Positions 60,379 to 64,000 of a DNA stretch of 64,000 nt are shown here, piece after piece (position 1 is the first letter of the stretch; every line of letters starts with the position of its first letter). The stretch spans positions 744,001 to 808,000 of the forward strand of contig FNPS01000001.1 in NCBI GenBank assembly GCA_900107365.1, written 5' to 3'. Origin of the DNA: Flavobacterium aquidurense. GTDB taxonomy: Bacteria; Bacteroidota; Bacteroidia; Flavobacteriales; Flavobacteriaceae. Below the pieces are notes generated by a model, which had not been told where the DNA came from, did not search any database, and saw only the letters and a program-made list of their open reading frames with translations. The translations under genes and the position numbers were made by a program.

Positions 60379-61500
60379 TTAAAGTCCAAAACGATACTGA
60401 AGACTTCCTAATGCTTGTGTACGGCTGCCTAAGAAACCAACTTCAGCGCGAAACATTACGTGTTTGCTAAATTGATATTGAGATCCAATAATGAAATTCC
60501 ACATGTCTTTAGGTCTTTTTTGCAGCGAATATTGAACAGATGAATCTGAAGCCGTACTTAAGGCACCATCTAATGTGCTTAAAAATGTTCCGGCTCTTTC
60601 AAGCGCACGATCTGCAGTATTATGTTTGGCAACATTCACGGGATTTTTTTGCTCAGCCGGACTTAGGCCAGCCCACCAGCTATCTACTTTTGTTTGATTT
60701 TCAGAAACTTTTGCAAGACCGTTATCTACTTTTACCTGGGCATCAGATAAATCTATAAAATCAGACAAAGGCAAATCACCATTCGTATCACCGGAAATAT
60801 GAACTCTAAAGGCTCCAACCCAAACAGCAATATTGGTTTCTGGTTTAGGTAATTTAAACGTTTTTCCTAATCTTGGTCCAAAAATATAAGAGAAAGCAGG
60901 CTTATCAAGAGAACTAATATCAGTCCACGCCATATTCATATCAAGTGCAAGCCAGCCTCCGCCAATACCAATTGTTGGCGTCATACCCAAACCAAAGGTG
61001 GTAGCATCAAAATTAGCCTTGGTACTAAAACTTGCAATTTGAGACCAATTATTATCGGCATCCGGGATATAAATTCCGGCATTAATTTTAGTGGCTGTTT
61101 TGGCTTTTCCAAAAATTCCATAAATATTCAGGAAAGGAAGTAGCCAAATATCAGGTCTAATGGTTAAGGCACCGGCTTCTACAGTAGATTTGTCAAAACG
61201 GACGATTTCATCTAAGTTATATTGAGGGCCATGATTGAACCCAATATTTAAATCATTTATAACAATTTCAGATTCCTGCCAAAAATAATTTACAGAAACT
61301 CCAGCAGAATAAGGTAATTTATATCCTTTTTGAGCCACTTTTTCTCCCCAGATCGGTAAGGCATATGGGTATTTTTCTGTTTTAAGGCTGTCTTTTAGCT
61401 GTTCATTTTTTTTACCTACTATTTTGTCAGTGTAAACCTGACCAAAAATTTGCATGCTAAAGAATAATAATGAGGCTGATATTAGTGTATTACATTTCAT
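60379..61500 (-). CDS. hypothetical outer-membrane protein
   Basis: 373 residues. Signal peptide about 1-20 (SMQIFGQ). Repeated amphipathic strands (PYSAGVSVNYFWQESEIVINDLNIGFN, LNIYGIFGKAKTATKINAGIYIPD, RFGL at the very C-terminus) support a barrel. A segment at about 225-310 (DGLAKVSENQTKVDSWWAGLSPAEQKNPVNVAKHNTADRALERAGTFL) is helical and polar, likely an internal plug or loop. Not assigned to a family. First gene of a two-gene operon. Confidence 0.72.
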   Translation of the reverse strand: MKCNTLISASLLFFSMQIFGQVYTDKIVGKKNEQLKDSLKTEKYPYALPIWGEKVAQKGYKLPYSAGVSVNYFWQESEIVINDLNIGFNHGPQYNLDEIVRFDKSTVEAGALTIRPDIWLLPFLNIYGIFGKAKTATKINAGIYIPDADNNWSQIASFSTKANFDATTFGLGMTPTIGIGGGWLALDMNMAWTDISSLDKPAFSYIFGPRLGKTFKLPKPETNIAVWVGAFRVHISGDTNGDLPLSDFIDLSDAQVKVDNGLAKVSENQTKVDSWWAGLSPAEQKNPVNVAKHNTADRALERAGTFLSTLDGALSTASDSSVQYSLQKRPKDMWNFIIGSQYQFSKHVMFRAEVGFLGSRTQALGSLQYRFGL

Positions 61501-61817
61501 TGATTGTAGTGTTATAAAAATTAATTAATAGAACTGCGAAAAATAAATAGGTAACTAATGTATTCTTGAAAAAATGTATGTTAAAGTCTGTATTGTAATT
61601 GAATAGGCTTTTGTAATTTAAAAATTGATTTGGGTCAATATGTTAATTATTGTTAAAGTTAAATAAATTTTCTTACCATTTGCAATCTTTTTTAAGAAAG
61701 TACAATTTCAAAACAAAAATATATTTCTTCTATTTACCAAAAAGAAGATCGTTTTTACAAACATCATTTTCAATATTTTAGATTTTTTATAACAGAATAA
61801 GTATTATTTTTACAGCT
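61501..61817. other. 317-bp AT-rich divergent spacer
   Basis: No ORF, hairpin with U-tract or repeat element was recognised. It must contain the promoters of the barrel operon (minus) and the DUF6660 gene (plus); a TATTATTTTTAC-like sequence lies about 15 bp before ATG 61818 but is a weak match. Confidence 0.4.
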
Positions 61818-62141
61818 ATGAAATGGATAACAATACTATTATCAATTTATTTGATGGCACTTTCAAATATGCCCTGTGCAGATATGGAAGTGGATAGTCC
61901 TGTGCATAAAACGGCTCAGTTTTCATCTGAAGCCAACCATTCTCATAACAAAGACAATGATTTGTGCTCTCCTTTTTGCGCTTGTAATTGTTGCGGCGCC
62001 CAGGTTTTAACCTATCAGTCCACTGTAAGTATTGAATTCCCAGTAGCTTTTGAACTTATATCAAAAGCAGTACCCAATTATAATTCTGTTTTTGCTTCCA
62101 ATTTCTACGGAAGTATTTGGCAACCTCCTCAAATAGCATAA
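61818..62141 (+). CDS. DUF6660 small Cys/His-rich secreted protein
   Basis: 107 residues. Signal peptide about 1-20 (LLSIYLMALSNMPCADM). The mature part has HSHNKDNDLCSPFCACNCCGAQ, with five Cys and His residues close together, the DUF6660 hallmark, fit for binding soft metals. It starts the region leading into a CzcA/CusA-type efflux pump 105 bp downstream, so a periplasmic metal-sensing or buffering role is plausible. Confidence 0.83.
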   Translation: MKWITILLSIYLMALSNMPCADMEVDSPVHKTAQFSSEANHSHNKDNDLCSPFCACNCCGAQVLTYQSTVSIEFPVAFELISKAVPNYNSVFASNFYGSIWQPPQIA

Positions 62142-62246
62142 TGATTCCGGTTTCGATGGCTATCGGAAATCGGTTAGAGCGTTGTGGATTTTCCACAAAA
62201 TGAATAGACAAACTTTGTCTAATTTCTCACGTCATTATATATTCAA

Positions 62247-64000
62247 ATGTTAGATAAAATTATACAGTTCAGTATAAAGAATAAGTTCTTTATATTGCTA
62301 TTTACCCTTGTATTAATTGCCTGGGGAAGTTATTCGCTTAAAAATTTACCGTTAGATGCCTTACCTGATGTTACTAATAATCAGGTGCAAATTATTACGA
62401 CAGCGCCTACTTTAGCCAGTCAGGAAGTCGAGCAACTAATTACGTATCCGTTGGAACAGGCAGTAAAAACGGTTCCGGATATTATAGAACTCCGTAGTAT
62501 TTCACGCTTTGGATTGTCTGTCGTAACCGTCGTTTTTGAAGACGACGTCGATATTTATTGGGCCAGGGAACAAATATTTCAACGCTTAAAACAAGCCGAA
62601 GAAAACATTCCTGCTTATGCCGGTTCGCCTGAATTGGCACCTATAACCACAGGTTTGGGAGAAATTTACCAATATGATGTTTATGCTAAAAAAGGTTATG
62701 AAAACAAATATGATGCGATACAGTTAAGAACCATTCAGGATTGGATCATTATTCCGCAATTGCAGGGAATTAAAGGTGTCGCCGATATCAGTACCTGGGG
62801 GGGAAAACTAAAACAATATGAAATTGCGGTCAACCCAAATACATTAAACAGTCTTGGCGTTACGATTACCGAAATTTTTGACGCTTTAGAAAAAAACAAT
62901 CAAAATACCGGAGGAGCCTATATTGAAAAAGATCAATACGCCTATTTTATTCGTGGTGTCGGAATGGCGAAAGGTGTAAAAGACCTGGGAAATGTTGTGG
63001 TGAAAAATCGCAATGGTTCGCCCGTTTTAGTGCGTGATGTTGCCGAAGTTCGCGAAGGAATTGCACTGCGTTACGGGGCTTCAACCAAAGATGGAAAAGG
63101 AGAAATCGTTTCGGGTTTGGTTTTGATGTTGAAAGGAGAAAACTCCAGCGCAGTGGTGAATCGAATTCATGAAAGAATGGTTCAGATTAATAAAAGCCTG
63201 CCAGAAGGAGTTGTTGCGGAAGCCTTTATTGACAGAGGAAAATTGGTAGACAGTGCTATCGGGACAGTAACAAAAAACCTTTTGGAAGGAGCCTTAATCG
63301 TCATTTTTGTGCTGATTTTATTTCTGGGGAATTTACGTGCCGGATTGATCGTCGCTTCGGTTATTCCGTTAGCCATGCTTTTTGCTGTGATTTTGATGAA
63401 TGCTTTTGGTGTAAGCGGAAATTTAATGAGTCTCGGCGCGATCGATTTTGGAATTATTGTCGATGGTGCCGTTATTATAGTAGAAGCAACGATGCATCAT
63501 CTGCAAAAACTCAAAAGGAATAAGGATTTAACGCAAGACGAAATGGATGTTGAAGTTTACAATTCGGCTTCAAAAATCAGAAATAGTGCCGCTTTTGGAG
63601 AAATCATTATTCTAATCGTATATCTTCCTATTTTGGCTTTAATTGGTACCGAAGGCAAAATGTTCAAACCAATGGCAATGACCGTTGGGTTTGCCGTAAT
63701 TGGAGCCTTTTTACTTTCGTTGACATACGTGCCAATGATGAGCGCGTTATTCTTATCCAAAAATACAGAACACAAAGCCAATTTTAGTGACCGAATGATG
63801 GTTTGGCTGGAGAACTTATATACACCATTTTTAGAGAAAGCATTACAGTTTAAAAAGATAGTTTTGGGAATCTCAGTAGGTTTGTTTGCTGTCGCCTTAC
63901 TGGTTTTTAATAGTATGGGAGGCGAATTTATTCCGACTATTGAAGAAGGTGATTTGGCTATAAACGTATCTATTATGACCGGAAGTTCGCTTACGCAGAT
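62247..64000 (+). CDS. CzcA/CusA-family heavy-metal RND efflux pump (3' truncated by window)
   Basis: At least 584 residues, running off the window; the family is about 1,040. ATG 62247 gives MLDKIIQFSIKNKFF and TM1 (FILLFTLVLIAWGSYSL). Then come the porter-domain GIKGVADISTWGGKLKQYEI and the TM block LEGALIVIFVLILFLGNLRAGLIVASVIPLAMLFAV. The proton-relay motif SLGAIDFGIIVDGAVIIVE is intact. It should export heavy-metal cations (Co/Zn/Cd, Cu/Ag or Ni) with an outer-membrane partner that is not in view. Specificity residues fall outside the window. Confidence 0.95.
   Translation, partial: MLDKIIQFSIKNKFFILLFTLVLIAWGSYSLKNLPLDALPDVTNNQVQIITTAPTLASQEVEQLITYPLEQAVKTVPDIIELRSISRFGLSVVTVVFEDDVDIYWAREQIFQRLKQAEENIPAYAGSPELAPITTGLGEIYQYDVYAKKGYENKYDAIQLRTIQDWIIIPQLQGIKGVADISTWGGKLKQYEIAVNPNTLNSLGVTITEIFDALEKNNQNTGGAYIEKDQYAYFIRGVGMAKGVKDLGNVVVKNRNGSPVLVRDVAEVREGIALRYGASTKDGKGEIVSGLVLMLKGENSSAVVNRIHERMVQINKSLPEGVVAEAFIDRGKLVDSAIGTVTKNLLEGALIVIFVLILFLGNLRAGLIVASVIPLAMLFAVILMNAFGVSGNLMSLGAIDFGIIVDGAVIIVEATMHHLQKLKRNKDLTQDEMDVEVYNSASKIRNSAAFGEIIILIVYLPILALIGTEGKMFKPMAMTVGFAVIGAFLLSLTYVPMMSALFLSKNTEHKANFSDRMMVWLENLYTPFLEKALQFKKIVLGISVGLFAVALLVFNSMGGEFIPTIEEGDLAINVSIMTGSSLTQ

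Overview
The window reads as chromosomal DNA of a Flavobacterium-like Bacteroidetes. It is AT-rich and has several upstream TAnnTTTG boxes, the Bacteroidetes housekeeping -7 consensus. It carries lineage-typical families (DUF6377, DUF6660, PorT-like barrels, a 19-20 residue Q-ending signal peptide style) and stand-alone house-keeping genes broken up by long non-coding gaps. No rRNA, tRNA, transposase, phage gene or CRISPR array was recognised.

Layout. 1-8.4 kb: tail of an agmatine/peptidylarginine deiminase, fumarylacetoacetase, serine hydroxymethyltransferase, tRNA hydroxylase MiaE, GMP reductase, an acetyltransferase, a pentapeptide-repeat protein and an Omp85-type barrel. 8.6-15 kb: an OmpR/histidine kinase pair followed by a stress-protein-like gene and a bestrophin channel, then a MocR-type regulator divergent from an EamA transporter. 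15-24.6 kb: an acyl-CoA dehydrogenase with a TerB-like N-terminus, a DUF6377 membrane regulator, a GH3 beta-glucosidase, a DUF1349 protein and an acyltransferase. 24.8-35.7 kb: ArsR/Old-Yellow-Enzyme pair, TlpA thioredoxin, a ChrB-AraC fusion, two more AraC regulators, two tandem cupins, a zinc alcohol dehydrogenase and an amidohydrolase. 35.8-52.5 kb: a dense set of small general-stress-type genes (DUF4142, DoxX, Rho-N-like, topoisomerase IB, DUF1328, DUF5661, YciE/DUF892, Nei, DUF72, general stress protein 26, a GSP39-like SDR) mixed with a large PAS kinase and a receiver. 52.8-59.6 kb: a signalling operon of REC-kinase, CHASE3/GAF triple-receiver hybrid kinase, receiver, CheR and CheB, with no chemoreceptor. 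59.6-64 kb: two outer-membrane barrels, a Cys/His-rich DUF6660 protein and the start of a CzcA/CusA-type metal efflux pump that runs off the end.

The most unusual structure is not a gene. Many intergenic spaces hold AT-rich inverted repeats built from 7-8 bp units: CTAAGNNN, GTTCAAAG, CGCAAAGN, ACAGATT, GACTTT, TTAGATAA and CTGAAAC families. One forms a 135-bp triplication that copies the last codons of the alcohol dehydrogenase. One lies between a gene end and a diverged copy of that gene end. One supplies the C-terminal codons of the acyltransferase. A second observation is a shared candidate promoter, GAGTTAAT-N17-ATGAAATTTGA, in front of two small stress-type genes, with its downstream half also in front of a third. 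All functional statements are by recognition of motifs; no database search was run.
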